From a virus: 26,314 nt of DNA. The position numbers were made by a program, and so were the translations under genes. The number at the start of each line of letters is the position of its first letter. Within the stretch, counting starts at the first letter, position 1. Of this stretch, positions 8,181 to 15,825 are shown piece after piece. The notes beneath the pieces were generated by a model, which had not been told where the DNA came from, searched no databases, and saw only the letters and a program-made list of their open reading frames with translations. Location: IMG/VR virus record IMGVR_UViG_3300021602_000023, positions 1 to 26,314 of that record; one strand, 5' to 3'.

Positions 8181-8816
8181 TTAACCTGCGTTTGACCCGA
8201 TACCAGTAGAAGATGTTCCACCAAATGCCCGTCCAACTGCTGCGCCAACTCCGCCTGTTAATGGAGACTGGACTGCATTATCAAACTTGATAGTTAGAGC
8301 AATCTTAACTGCTTCATTTGTGGCATACGCAAGTTGATCATAGTTAGCTGTTTTAATCCAGCAGCCATACAATTCCCATGTTTCTAACACAGATGGAGCA
8401 TTACCGCCGTTACCACCATCTAGGATTTCAATGTTCGTTTGGAACTTGTAATCCTGCCCAGTTGCTGCGCTTGCTTGTTCAACAAAGTCCATTTGTTTCT
8501 GAAGTTGTTGACCAATTGATTTTGACACGCCACCTTGAGCATCATCTCTGATGTTCACTGTTAGGTCAGCCCAGGTATGTTTTCCTGCAAGATACAACGT
8601 TGAGTTATACACAGGAACAGTAATTTCTTGAAAAGTGACATTAGGTCTGTTGCAGTCAATAACCTGTTTCGTAAGCTCCAGAGCAGAACCTAAGCCAAAG
8701 TTTAAAAAGTTAACTCTGAACCTGAATTGAAGTTTGGGCATCAACAGGCCCTGATTTCCGCCTGCATTGTCAGATGCTACGGTCATGTTAAACAATGATT
8801 GTGAGGCTGTTGCCAT
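8181..8816 (-). CDS. gp19: Tail tube protein gp19
   Basis: A 211-residue protein, somewhat longer than T4 gp19 (163). KLQFRFRVNFLNFGLGSALELTKQVIDCNRPN and FQEITVPVYNSTLYLAGKHTWADLTVNIRDD form the tube-protein beta sandwich. The late segments NIEILDGGNGG, ETWELYGCWIKTANYDQLAYATNEAVKIALTIKFDNA match the closing strands of the family. The protein stacks as hexamers inside the sheath to form the tube used for DNA passage. It lies directly downstream of the sheath gene, as in T4 (18-19), and has its own late box and an AGGAG ribosome site. The last 30 residues are Gly/Ser-rich and probably disordered or surface exposed. Confidence 0.9.
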   Translation of the reverse strand: MATASQSLFNMTVASDNAGGNQGLLMPKLQFRFRVNFLNFGLGSALELTKQVIDCNRPNVTFQEITVPVYNSTLYLAGKHTWADLTVNIRDDAQGGVSKSIGQQLQKQMDFVEQASAATGQDYKFQTNIEILDGGNGGNAPSVLETWELYGCWIKTANYDQLAYATNEAVKIALTIKFDNAVQSPLTGGVGAAVGRAFGGTSSTGIGSNAG

Positions 8817-8835
8817 GTAATTCTCCTATTAATAT

Positions 8836-8843
8836 TATTTATC
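8836..8843 (-). promoter_or_regulatory. Late promoter box GATAAATA for tail tube
   Basis: Reverse complement reads AAAGATAAATAATATTAATAGGAG, 19 nt before the gp19 ATG. It gives the tube gene a promoter of its own besides read-through from the sheath gene, which fits the high tube demand. Confidence 0.7.
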
Positions 8844-8847
8844 TTTT

Positions 8848-8871
8848 ATGGAGACTCCGAAGAGTCTCCAT
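8848..8871 (-). terminator. UUCG-loop hairpin after the sheath gene (partial terminator or mRNA 3' stabiliser)
   Basis: In the minus-strand RNA a perfect 10-bp stem (AUGGAGACUC / GAGUCUCCAU) is closed by the very stable C(UUCG)G loop. It starts 6 nt after the gp18 stop. It is followed by AAAAG, not by a U run, so it is not a classical terminator; protection of the 3' end or processing is as likely. Confidence 0.65.
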
Positions 8872-8876
8872 ATTTC

Positions 8877-11800
8877 TTACGCTTTTAATTCACCTGTGTT
8901 CATAATACGAACCGGGATATAGATGAATTCTGCAGCCTTCACGGGCTCTACTGCAACATCAATCCACAACTCATTACGATCTATTCTAGCAGGGGTGTTA
9001 TTTGAATCATCACACACCACAAGATAGTCATACAGACCACGCTTAGCCACTAAATCAACCATAAGTGTTTGAACAACACCGGCGATTTGTTGTCTGGTCA
9101 GCGCATCATTCGGTTCAAACACAAACGGACGAGCCGCTAATGTTAACTGACGACGAATGTATGCAACTAAACGAGCAACATTGACGCGATCCATTGCACT
9201 TGATGAGTTATAGCTGGACTTGTTACCGTAGTTCAACAGTCCAACTCCAGTGAAGAACACCATTGGGTTGATGAAGTTTGTGTACAGTACATCACGAATA
9301 CCAACGCGAGTCTTGATAGTCTGGAATTCACCAGTTTGACCATTCAGATAGCCGATGTTTGTGGCATTTTCAATGTTACCACGACGAGTACCAGCTGGTG
9401 CCAACCACGGATAAGCAATGTTATCATTACGCAGTAATGTTCTTAGCATCATGTGTGACGATGGTACTGCAACTAGATTACCGGACAGGTCATTTGTGAT
9501 ACCACTTGGATAGAACAAACCAAGATATGTGTTACGTGTAACACATCCATCTTCGCCAGTTGACGTTGCACCAGCAGCATTGGTTGCCCATGCTTGAATC
9601 TGAGTGGCATCGTCAGCAAGACGCATTGGTGTGTCACCGATGATGAACGCAGTCTCACCGCGGTCAGCATTTAGCACGACCATAGTTGGCTGTAACTCTG
9701 GGTAGTTTGGAGCAGCGATCAGATTGAACGCATTGTCCTCATCACGAATATCAGTGTTAGTTGCCACAACAGCATTTAGTGCCTGAACGACCATGGCACG
9801 TTGAGCCTTACGTCCCATATATGGCGAACCGTTTGACTGGTTACCACTGACTGTTACCCATGCATCTTTCTGCGCCGGTAACGAATCACCAGGGAAGTTC
9901 GTATTGCTGAAGTAGTTCGTTCTGAACTGTTTCACATTGTAACCTGAGCGACGAGTATTCCATAACAGCATACCTGTTGGGTATAGAGTTGGCTCCGGTG
10001 CATCAAGATCAGTATAATTGCTGTCCAATAGAGTTGCAATTGATACCATTGGATCATCAGTTGGGCTGATTGAACCTGATGTTGCCCAACGTGCATCTGC
10101 GAACAGAACACCGGTTGAACCCACTTGATCAGTATTATCTAACAGCACCCATTGGGCAACTGTGTCAACCAACTGCCAGCGAGAGATTACTGGATAAACT
10201 TCCAGATCACTTGTGTCAATCCATAGATCACCGTATACTAATGCTGTGCCACCATTTTGTAGTGTTGGGGCTGAAGCAGCAATAATCGGACCTGCGGGAT
10301 CAGTTGCATTTGCGCCGGTCATTGGGAACCCAGATGAACTGAAGTTAGTTGTTCCGTATCCTACCCATGCACCACCCTTTTGAACCATGATGTCAACTTG
10401 ATCAGTGACACTATAGAACCAGTTTGAGTTATTTGCCGGGGCAGCAACGAGTTGACCTTCATTTGCAGTATATGTGAACTCTCTCCAGTTTGACAACTGG
10501 GTCATGTAAATGTCAGGAGCATCACCACTAAAGTAAGTTAACACTGAAGGTACACCTACTCCACTGAGAGCCGTAACTACTAGTTGTAGATCATTTGCTG
10601 GAGAGGCGGCACCTAGAGCAGTTCCGAGAACCTTAACCTTATCACCAACTACATATCCCGCTGGGCTACCAGTACCACCTATATTAAATCCAATAAACCC
10701 GGATGCATTATAATCTACGCTTGCAGTTAATCCAGTGCCAATACCACTAACAGCGGATGTAGTAGCATCTACCACAGATACAGTTGACAACTGACCATAT
10801 TTACATCCTGAGGTGGTACCCGCAACAAATCCTGCGGCCGCAATGAAGCCATTCGATGTTCCAGTATTTACAAATCCACTAGTTACAGCATCGTCCATTT
10901 CTATGATTCCACCGGCAGTGTGAGTTATCTGTAACTTACCGTCAGTTGTAACACTGGCTGAGGTATACGGAATGTTTGCGCTCTGCCAAGCAGTGACGAA
11001 GTTTGTTGCCGCTGCTGGTGCAGTTGAAATGCCAACTGTCACTTGGTACGGGCCCGAAAGTGAATTACTACTAGGAGTTGATACATATACATTCATGTAA
11101 CCAGCTGATGCGAAAGCAGGGATTGTGTCACCGGTGATCACTGTAGGACCAGTTGCAAATCTTTCCCATAGATAAACCGGAGCACGAACTGTTTGAGCAT
11201 CATACGAATACTGGCCATATATTGTTCCTGCTGGAATTGCCTTTCCGCCAGTTGAATCAAGCGCATTTGTCGCCAACCAATCTGACGTTGCCAGAGAAAC
11301 ATTTTTGTTAACCCATGCTGCAACAGTAGAATTATAGACAGATACCACGGGATTTAATCCAATGCCAGCGGCACCAACCTTAATCCAGACTGAACCAGTT
11401 GGTCTCGGAGTTGTCTGTCCGATTTGCCACAGCGGCATTTGAGCCGAAGTGCCATACGACATATAAGGTCTATTATAGACACCAGCAGTTACACCAATGT
11501 CTGCCAGAACTGTTCCTGACCCTACAGTAATTGTAATGAAATTACTTGTGGTGTATAGGCACAACTTGCTATCCACAACAGCGGCTGAAAGGTCAGTCCA
11601 ATCTAAGGCGTTGATTAGTCCTGCGATGCCGGAATTATCCGTGGCCACGGCAGTGATAAGTGCCTGTGGTACAGTCGGAACTACGTTGTATGCACCAAGA
11701 GAAATAGTAAATGTTCCTGATGTAGAAACTGGGTTGTTAGTACCCTGCAATGTAGGTACTGACATTTTCCAATCAGGAGAACCAACTTGAACCCATGTAT

Positions 11801-12425
11801 TACTCGGTGTCTTGTGGAAGTATTCAGGACTGGATATTGGTGTACCTGTAAGTTGAATGGCATTCACGGCATAATCACCGATATTACCTAAACTTGCGTT
11901 TGGTACTCCGGCAGTCAGATCGGCTGAATCAGTAATGACGATCGGTAACTGATTTGCGAATGATCCTGTAGTGGCATTAAACTCATAGATGCCCCACGTA
12001 GTTGTAGTGGTATCAAGCCAAGCGGCTCCGTTGTCTGGCGCGCCAGTTGGGCGACCAGTTTTACCAACTAAACTTGCCAGATCAATATCGGCACGAAGTA
12101 CATAAACGCGATTAGAAATACCCAATGCTGAGTATGCAGCCAATAGGCCATACTCATTGAGTTCGTATCCTTGAATAGGTGTTCCGTTAGTGGTGTTGTA
12201 GAAGAATGGTGATCCATAAAGATTAACCAAATCTCTCTGACTAGTCACTTGATACAACTTGCCGGCATTCGCTGCGGTAGTTGCTGCTGCAACTGCCGCA
12301 CCCGAAGCGTCAGCCTTATTCTGTGCTGTTGCCAACACCACAAGCGGTACTGAACCCTGTGCTGCCGGAAGATATTGACTTTGGTCGCTAATAACGACTT
12401 CTACGCCTGGTGATGTTAATGCCAT
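8877..12425 (-). CDS. gp18: Contractile tail sheath protein gp18, enlarged
   Basis: A 1182-residue protein against 659 in T4. The N-terminus MALTSPGVEVVISDQSQYLP is the sheath start (SPGVEV). The C-terminal 200 residues carry the sheath core: SSAMDRVNVARLVAYIRRQL, ARPFVFEPNDALTRQQI, LVAKRGLYDYLVVCDDSNN, and ELWIDVAVEPVKAAEFIYIPVRI. Between about residues 130 and 800 are several Gly/Thr/Ser-rich beta segments with W and VGDKVKV-like patches, which look like extra surface domains inserted in the sheath. The core resumes with LYPTGMLLWNTRRSGYNVK. The protein surrounds the tube and contracts on infection. A late box, a short leader hairpin at 12453-12465 and an AAAGGAAA ribosome site precede the ATG. 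The identity is secure; the function of the inserts is unknown. Confidence 0.93.
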   Translation of the reverse strand: MALTSPGVEVVISDQSQYLPAAQGSVPLVVLATAQNKADASGAAVAAATTAANAGKLYQVTSQRDLVNLYGSPFFYNTTNGTPIQGYELNEYGLLAAYSALGISNRVYVLRADIDLASLVGKTGRPTGAPDNGAAWLDTTTTTWGIYEFNATTGSFANQLPIVITDSADLTAGVPNASLGNIGDYAVNAIQLTGTPISSPEYFHKTPSNTWVQVGSPDWKMSVPTLQGTNNPVSTSGTFTISLGAYNVVPTVPQALITAVATDNSGIAGLINALDWTDLSAAVVDSKLCLYTTSNFITITVGSGTVLADIGVTAGVYNRPYMSYGTSAQMPLWQIGQTTPRPTGSVWIKVGAAGIGLNPVVSVYNSTVAAWVNKNVSLATSDWLATNALDSTGGKAIPAGTIYGQYSYDAQTVRAPVYLWERFATGPTVITGDTIPAFASAGYMNVYVSTPSSNSLSGPYQVTVGISTAPAAATNFVTAWQSANIPYTSASVTTDGKLQITHTAGGIIEMDDAVTSGFVNTGTSNGFIAAAGFVAGTTSGCKYGQLSTVSVVDATTSAVSGIGTGLTASVDYNASGFIGFNIGGTGSPAGYVVGDKVKVLGTALGAASPANDLQLVVTALSGVGVPSVLTYFSGDAPDIYMTQLSNWREFTYTANEGQLVAAPANNSNWFYSVTDQVDIMVQKGGAWVGYGTTNFSSSGFPMTGANATDPAGPIIAASAPTLQNGGTALVYGDLWIDTSDLEVYPVISRWQLVDTVAQWVLLDNTDQVGSTGVLFADARWATSGSISPTDDPMVSIATLLDSNYTDLDAPEPTLYPTGMLLWNTRRSGYNVKQFRTNYFSNTNFPGDSLPAQKDAWVTVSGNQSNGSPYMGRKAQRAMVVQALNAVVATNTDIRDEDNAFNLIAAPNYPELQPTMVVLNADRGETAFIIGDTPMRLADDATQIQAWATNAAGATSTGEDGCVTRNTYLGLFYPSGITNDLSGNLVAVPSSHMMLRTLLRNDNIAYPWLAPAGTRRGNIENATNIGYLNGQTGEFQTIKTRVGIRDVLYTNFINPMVFFTGVGLLNYGNKSSYNSSSAMDRVNVARLVAYIRRQLTLAARPFVFEPNDALTRQQIAGVVQTLMVDLVAKRGLYDYLVVCDDSNNTPARIDRNELWIDVAVEPVKAAEFIYIPVRIMNTGELKA

Positions 12426-12478
12426 TTTATTTTTCCTTTAAGTAATATTATGAGGGTTACACCCTAAATGCATATAGA

Positions 12479-12486
12479 TATTTATC
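12479..12486 (-). promoter_or_regulatory. Late promoter box GATAAATA for sheath gp18
   Basis: Reverse complement reads AATGATAAATATCTATATG, 53 nt before the gp18 ATG. It lies back to back with a plus-strand box at 12542-12549, making a divergent late promoter region. Confidence 0.7.
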
Positions 12487-12524
12487 ATTTTGTCAAAAAA
12501 AGTGTCTGTAATAACAAAAATGGT

Positions 12525-12537
12525 ACCTTCCGAAGGT
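12525..12537. other. Short inverted repeat between divergent late promoters
   Basis: ACCTT-CCG-AAGGT is a perfect 5-bp inverted repeat located between the minus-strand box at 12479 and the plus-strand box at 12542. It could be a weak hairpin or a protein site, or chance. Confidence 0.3.
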
Positions 12538-12541
12538 TTCT

Positions 12542-12549
12542 GATAAATA
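12542..12549 (+). promoter_or_regulatory. Late promoter box GATAAATA, 4 nt before ATG of the zinc/HNH-like gene
   Basis: Reads CTGATAAATATTGAATGAG. Only four bases separate the octamer from the ATG at 12554, leaving no room for a ribosome site. Confidence 0.65.
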
Positions 12550-12553
12550 TTGA

Positions 12554-12907
12554 ATGAGACCTATCTGTCAGCAGTGTAACAAGAACTTTCGTGCAGTGAA
12601 TTACCATACTGCCGATGTTATTCACTACCGAAGTAGGTGCGATGAGTGCAACAGGAAGAATGCCAAGTTGGGGCCGCGCAGGCCGCAGTGGCAGCAGAGC
12701 AAGTACAGAAAGAAGGTGGTGTGTGATCTATGTGGCTTTCATGCCATTTATCCAAGCCAACTTCTAGTTTATCACACTGATGGGAATCTGGAGAATATCG
12801 AACTGTCAAACCTGAGAACAATTTGTCTGTGCTGTGTCGAGGTTGTCAAGCGCAAGGAAGTTAATTGGAAGAGAGGAGACTTGGTTCCTGATAACAATCA
12901 CCGGTGA
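12554..12907 (+). CDS. Small zinc-binding HNH-like protein
   Basis: A 117-residue protein with three Cys pairs: CQQC near residue 5, CDEC near 33 and CDLC near 56, followed by a C-terminal CLCC. Around residues 68-95, QLLVYHTDGNLENIELSNLRTIC has the look of an HNH beta-beta-alpha metal finger (H, N and NL spacing). This MRPICQ family is one I recall as common in T4-like phages of aquatic bacteria, usually called hypothetical or HNH endonuclease. Whether it cuts DNA is not shown. The ATG has no ribosome site and follows a late box by 4 nt. It is on the plus strand while both flanking conserved genes are on the minus strand. Its TGA stop (12905-12907) overlaps the next late box. Confidence 0.8.
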   Translation: MRPICQQCNKNFRAVNYHTADVIHYRSRCDECNRKNAKLGPRRPQWQQSKYRKKVVCDLCGFHAIYPSQLLVYHTDGNLENIELSNLRTICLCCVEVVKRKEVNWKRGDLVPDNNHR

Positions 12908-12913
12908 TAAATA
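12906..12913 (+). promoter_or_regulatory. Late promoter box GATAAATA for the HNH homing-type nuclease
   Basis: Reads GGTGATAAATACACTGAG and overlaps the stop codon of the preceding gene. The ATG used is 72 nt further on, with GGAG 6 nt before it. The leader contains a TGAGGG / CCCTCA pair that could fold. Confidence 0.65.
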
Positions 12914-12984
12914 CACTGAGGGTGAACAAGTTCGCTACTTTTCCCGGCCAGTACTGGGATAGCCCTCAACTTACTGGAGTAAAA

Positions 12985-13650
12985 ATGTCAACATATAGAA
13001 AAATTTGGACAGATGCCTATGGTCCTATCCCTAAGGATGATGCCGGTAGGTCGTATGAAATCCACCACTTAGACAAAAATCATTCAAATAACGAGTTAGC
13101 AAATCTGAAATTGGTCTCCATTCAGGAGCACTACGCCATTCATTTCTCGCAGGGAGATTGGGGTGCGTGTCAACGCATCGCTCAACGAATGGATATTTCG
13201 TCCGAGGTCAAAGGCAACCTTGCTGCCAACCTACAGAATGAGCGCGTACGGAATGGTACACACCCTTGGTTAGGCGGTGAAATGCAGCGTGCGGTATGCC
13301 GGCGGCAAGTAGAAAATGGTACTCATGCCTGGCAAAGGAGCAAACACCAAAAAGACCTTGCCATCAGTCGGCGTAACGAAGGAACACTACCGGGCCAAAT
13401 AGCGTCAAAAAACGGCACCCATAACTTTATTGGTGGTGAGGTTCAGCGACAATCTAATCAACGACGAATATCAAACGGCACTCACCATTTGTTGGGGGCA
13501 TCTCAAAATCTCGCAAGAATTGCCGCTGGGACACATCCTTCTCAAATCAAAAAACAATGCCCACACTGTGGTTTAGTATGTGCCGTTGGTAACTATACTA
13601 AGTATCACGGGAATAAATGTAGGCGCCGTGGCGATCTGATAGTTGATTGA
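12985..13650 (+). CDS. HNH endonuclease, free-standing homing type
   Basis: A 221-residue protein starting MSTYRKIWTDAYGPIP with GGAG 6 nt upstream. An in-frame GTG at 12904 is less likely because it overlaps the late box. The HNH core is YEIHHLDKNHSNNELANLKLVSIQEHYAIH (about residues 28-60): His-His, Asn and a final His as the metal and catalytic ligands. The middle has about five repeats built on NGTH (NGTHPWLGGE, NGTHAW, NGTHNFIGGE, NGTHHLLGA, AGTHPSQ), like the modular DNA-binding repeats of homing nucleases. The C-terminus has CPHCGLVCAVGNYTKYHGNKC, a CxxC...HxxxC finger. Such genes spread by cutting relatives that lack them. Its last 53 bases overlap the 3' end of the kinase gene on the other strand. 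(The core quoted was read in two parts.). Confidence 0.85.
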   Translation: MSTYRKIWTDAYGPIPKDDAGRSYEIHHLDKNHSNNELANLKLVSIQEHYAIHFSQGDWGACQRIAQRMDISSEVKGNLAANLQNERVRNGTHPWLGGEMQRAVCRRQVENGTHAWQRSKHQKDLAISRRNEGTLPGQIASKNGTHNFIGGEVQRQSNQRRISNGTHHLLGASQNLARIAAGTHPSQIKKQCPHCGLVCAVGNYTKYHGNKCRRRGDLIVD

Positions 13651-14281
13651 GGATTGCGTCTACACTTGAGTAGAGTGTTTCCAGAGTATCATCATTGGTC
13701 AGATGGTAATCGTATTTCAAACCGACACTGCTATATTCACTGGCATGAACCTTGTGCTTATCAAGCACCGCTTTACCAATGGCCCATCCGCAGTTTCCGT
13801 CAGGACCTTTGTTGTAATCTGAAGCTGCTTTATACCATTCGGGTTCCGGACCGCGGTGAACTCTGATAGTTGTTCCATTGACGCTCTTGATACACTTTAG
13901 TTCGTTCTTGAATCTGGAGTCAGTGATGACAATATCATCATTGGTTGTTCGTAGTTGATTCTCAATACTAGCAACCCAGATATCATTATGAAAATGAGTT
14001 CGGCATACTTCAGTTCCCCATTGTTGTAGAACCCATCGAGGTGTCAGTTGCTTGATTTTTAAACGCTTTGCCCACCATGTGTCAACTTGATCACGCCAGG
14101 CTCGACTTTCCGGTGTGAGTCCGTCGAGCATTTCACGGTCCCAACTAAAGACTGAGGCCACTGCGTCTTTTAGTGATGAGGCAAAGCTCATTTTTTTGAA
14201 ATTGTGTTTGGTGATGAGATAGTCGGCGACTGAATCCTTACCGGACCCGATGAATCCCGACACTGAGATTATTTTGTGCAT
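13598..14281 (-). CDS. Deoxynucleoside monophosphate kinase (T4 gene 1 family)
   Basis: A 227-residue P-loop kinase (T4 gp1 is 241). The Walker A loop is SGFIGSGKDSVADYL at residues 8-22. ASSLKDAVASVFSWDREML is the lid/base-binding region, and VLQQWGTEVCRTHFHNDIWV is the segment with the conserved Q-W-G-T and Arg. DIVITDSRFKNEL is the Walker B-like strand with Asp-Ser-Arg. The enzyme would phosphorylate dNMPs, including modified ones if the phage makes them, to supply DNA synthesis. The gene has its own sigma70-like promoter and an AGGAG ribosome site. The last 16 residues (ending IYSRDT) are encoded in bases that also encode the end of the HNH gene on the plus strand, so the tail may have been altered by that insertion. 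Confidence 0.85.
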   Translation of the reverse strand: MHKIISVSGFIGSGKDSVADYLITKHNFKKMSFASSLKDAVASVFSWDREMLDGLTPESRAWRDQVDTWWAKRLKIKQLTPRWVLQQWGTEVCRTHFHNDIWVASIENQLRTTNDDIVITDSRFKNELKCIKSVNGTTIRVHRGPEPEWYKAASDYNKGPDGNCGWAIGKAVLDKHKVHASEYSSVGLKYDYHLTNDDTLETLYSSVDAILNQLSDRHGAYIYSRDT

Positions 14282-14300
14282 GATACTCCTGTGAACATTG

Positions 14301-14329
14301 ATTATACAATATTACTCAGCGAAAAGCAA
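14301..14329 (-). promoter_or_regulatory. Sigma70-type early promoter for the dNMP kinase
   Basis: Minus strand: TTGCTT (14324-14329), 17-bp spacer, TATAAT (14301-14306). The ATG is 20 nt downstream of the -10, with AGGAG between. Confidence 0.75.
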
Positions 14330-14337
14330 GTATTATC

Positions 14338-15102
14338 TTAACCAATTACCCAGGTCAGTGGCTGTGAATAGTCAACAAAGCGTTTCAGGTCTTCTAGCAG
14401 ATCCAACTTCATCTTCTCGCCTTCGGCTTTCATCGCGGCGCCATTGAGTGAAGTACCACCGCCAGGTCCTGCGATCATGGCGAACTTTTCACGGGCTTGT
14501 CCTATCATAACCTTGAGTTCGGCAAGTGTCCAATCCATGATCCAAACACCTGATCCGTGGTCTTTCAGCAGGACTTCTTCTGGTTTCAGAACGTCGGCCC
14601 AGATGAGAATCTTCTCACCGGTTGCCTTAGGGTCACGCACAATACGCATCACCTTAGTCACAGGATTGAATGTGTATATGACATAGCCACCGAACATTCT
14701 TGCTGCCAGTTCAACATATCCTGCATAGAAATCATACGTGGCCAGACCACCAGCGGCGTTGTAGTTCAGCAGATAAGTGTTTAGAATGGCGCTGCTGAAC
14801 GGATCAAACGAGGATGATGCCGGTCCTGTATCAAGCCCAACGGTGCGTCTGAACAATGATCGGATGTTGATGAACTGCTCCGGAAGGGTGTATGTATCCA
14901 CATCTTTTTCTGTGGTGAACAGGGTGTAAGTTTCTTCTGTGGAGTTTTGAGCCCGTTGCCTATACACTCTTATGGCATATTGATATGCTGCTTCGTAGTG
15001 AGTAGGGTCAAGTTCAATGTCAACGATGCCTGAACCCAACCTGTAGCCCAGGTTGGAAAACATCTCTTGTTTTAGTTCGTCTAATGTAAGTCCTGAGGCC
15101 AT
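14338..15102 (-). CDS. gp13: Neck protein, gp13-like
   Basis: A 254-residue protein starting MASGLTLDELKQEMFSNLGY. LDPTHYEAAYQYAIRVYRQRAQNS and EETYTLFTTEKDVDTYTLPEQFINIRSLFRR are the conserved N-terminal helices and strands. YFNPVTKVM-type sequence (VIYTFNPVTKVMRIVRDPK) and ILIWADVLKPEEVLLKDHGSGVWIMDWTLAELK form the second half. I recall this pattern in gp13 neck proteins of environmental T4-like phages; T4 gp13 is 309 residues. Neck proteins close the filled head and join it to the tail. It is the only late gene in the block from 13.6 to 18.3 kb and has a late box at 15121. The other neck/tail completion genes (18.4-22.2 kb) are on the opposite strand, separated from it by early genes. Confidence 0.68.
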   Translation of the reverse strand: MASGLTLDELKQEMFSNLGYRLGSGIVDIELDPTHYEAAYQYAIRVYRQRAQNSTEETYTLFTTEKDVDTYTLPEQFINIRSLFRRTVGLDTGPASSSFDPFSSAILNTYLLNYNAAGGLATYDFYAGYVELAARMFGGYVIYTFNPVTKVMRIVRDPKATGEKILIWADVLKPEEVLLKDHGSGVWIMDWTLAELKVMIGQAREKFAMIAGPGGGTSLNGAAMKAEGEKMKLDLLEDLKRFVDYSQPLTWVIG

Positions 15103-15111
15103 AGTGTTTCC

Positions 15112-15130
15112 CTGATAATCTATTTATCAG
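15112..15130 (-). promoter_or_regulatory. Late promoter box GATAAATA for gp13, within an inverted repeat
   Basis: The box is 15121-15128 on the minus strand, 18 nt before the gp13 ATG. It is part of the inverted repeat CTGATAA-TCTAT-TTATCAG (15112-15130), a 7-bp arm on each side. The repeat may be chance or may form a hairpin at the mRNA 5' end. Confidence 0.65.
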
Positions 15131-15144
15131 AGAAGGAGCCATGG

Positions 15145-15333
15145 CTAATGTTGTTGAAGTAGGGCCCAGGTGAGCCATTGTCGGAAGGCGCCATATACTT
15201 TTTCGGCTTCATGTTCGCTTCCGATAGAAACACCACGGACAACAAACCGATCTTTCTCAATCCGCAGCATTTCAGAGGCGCCCATCTTGAAAGTTATTGC
15301 ACCCATTAGTTTATCTGTGGTGTCCGTTCCCAT
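15145..15333 (-). CDS. Small conserved phage protein, unknown function
   Basis: A 62-residue protein (MGTDTTDKLMGAITFKMGAS...). The C-terminal part EMLRIEKDRFVVRG with EAEKVYGAFRQWLTWALL is a pattern I recall from small hypothetical proteins of many phages. No catalytic motif is visible. Its ATG shares the A of the preceding TAA stop (TAATG, 15331-15335), so it is translationally coupled to the MazG-like gene. Confidence 0.75.
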   Translation of the reverse strand: MGTDTTDKLMGAITFKMGASEMLRIEKDRFVVRGVSIGSEHEAEKVYGAFRQWLTWALLQQH

Positions 15334-15737
15334 TAGATATCACCTTCTTTGCGGTTCTCGCTGGCATCAATTGAAAAGACACCGCCAGGGTATCGCGGCA
15401 TCAGTTTTTCCATGTTCCGAACGATCACTTCCTCTTGTGACACGCCCAGGGCACGACAAGTGTTTGTCCAATACCAGATTACATCGCCCAGTTCCTTGAC
15501 AAGGTGGTCGTGAACCTCTTGGGTCAATTCCTTACCGTGAAACACAACCTTCTTGATAATCTCCGAAAACTCCCCTGCTTCACCGCACATGCCCATGGCA
15601 CCGGTCAGTAGCAGCGGCACATTTACATCAGAGTTGACAGCAACCCGATGAACGGAGTTGATAAAAGAGGGAAGGTCATTGCTTGCCGGGCTTGTTATGG
15701 CCTCGACAAATTCAGCATACTTATTCAGATCAATCAT
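15333..15737 (-). CDS. MazG-like nucleotide pyrophosphohydrolase
   Basis: A 134-residue protein from the ATG at 15737, which has AGGAA 5-6 nt upstream. A longer frame reaches 15902 but runs into the upstream gene and its promoter, so it is not used. The all-alpha MazG signature is GAMGMCGEAGEFSEIIKKVVF (EAGE-x2-E, metal binding) followed by LVKELGDVIWYWTN (the ExxD pair). NMEKLMPRYPGGVFS near the end is typical of phage MazG-like proteins. The family hydrolyses NTPs or dNTPs to monophosphates; phage versions are thought to affect nucleotide pools or ppGpp signalling. With the kinase and Nudix genes it forms a nucleotide-metabolism set. Confidence 0.88.
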   Translation of the reverse strand: MIDLNKYAEFVEAITSPASNDLPSFINSVHRVAVNSDVNVPLLLTGAMGMCGEAGEFSEIIKKVVFHGKELTQEVHDHLVKELGDVIWYWTNTCRALGVSQEEVIVRNMEKLMPRYPGGVFSIDASENRKEGDI

Positions 15738-15754
15738 GTTATTCCTAAAATGAT

Positions 15755-15783
15755 ATTCTACACTATTCAGGAAGAGAACACAA
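15755..15783 (-). promoter_or_regulatory. Sigma70-like promoter for the MazG-like gene
   Basis: Minus strand: TTGTGT (15778-15783), 17-bp spacer, TAGAAT (15755-15760), 17 nt before the ATG. Weaker match than the others, but spacer and position agree. Confidence 0.6.
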
Positions 15784-15794
15784 GAAAATAGGCG

Positions 15795-15825
15795 AAGGAA
15801 TAGGGGCCGAAGCCCCCATTTCCTT
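15795..15825 (-). terminator. UUCG-loop hairpin after the 402-residue gene
   Basis: In the minus-strand RNA GGGGC-UUCG-GCCCC (15803-15816) forms a 5-bp GC stem with a C(UUCG)G loop. It is extended with one mismatch and one bulge by AGGAAAU / AUUCCU. It begins directly after the TAA at 15826 and lies just upstream of the MazG promoter. A pure U run is lacking (UAUUCCUUCG follows). Confidence 0.65.

Noticed and set aside
12491-12500. TTGACA-like sequence upstream of the gp18 late box as an early promoter
   Set aside because: No acceptable -10 at 16-18 bp spacing was found on the minus strand.
12904-12984. Extension of the HNH protein to a GTG at 12904
   Set aside because: It would start within the late box; the ATG at 12985 has GGAG.
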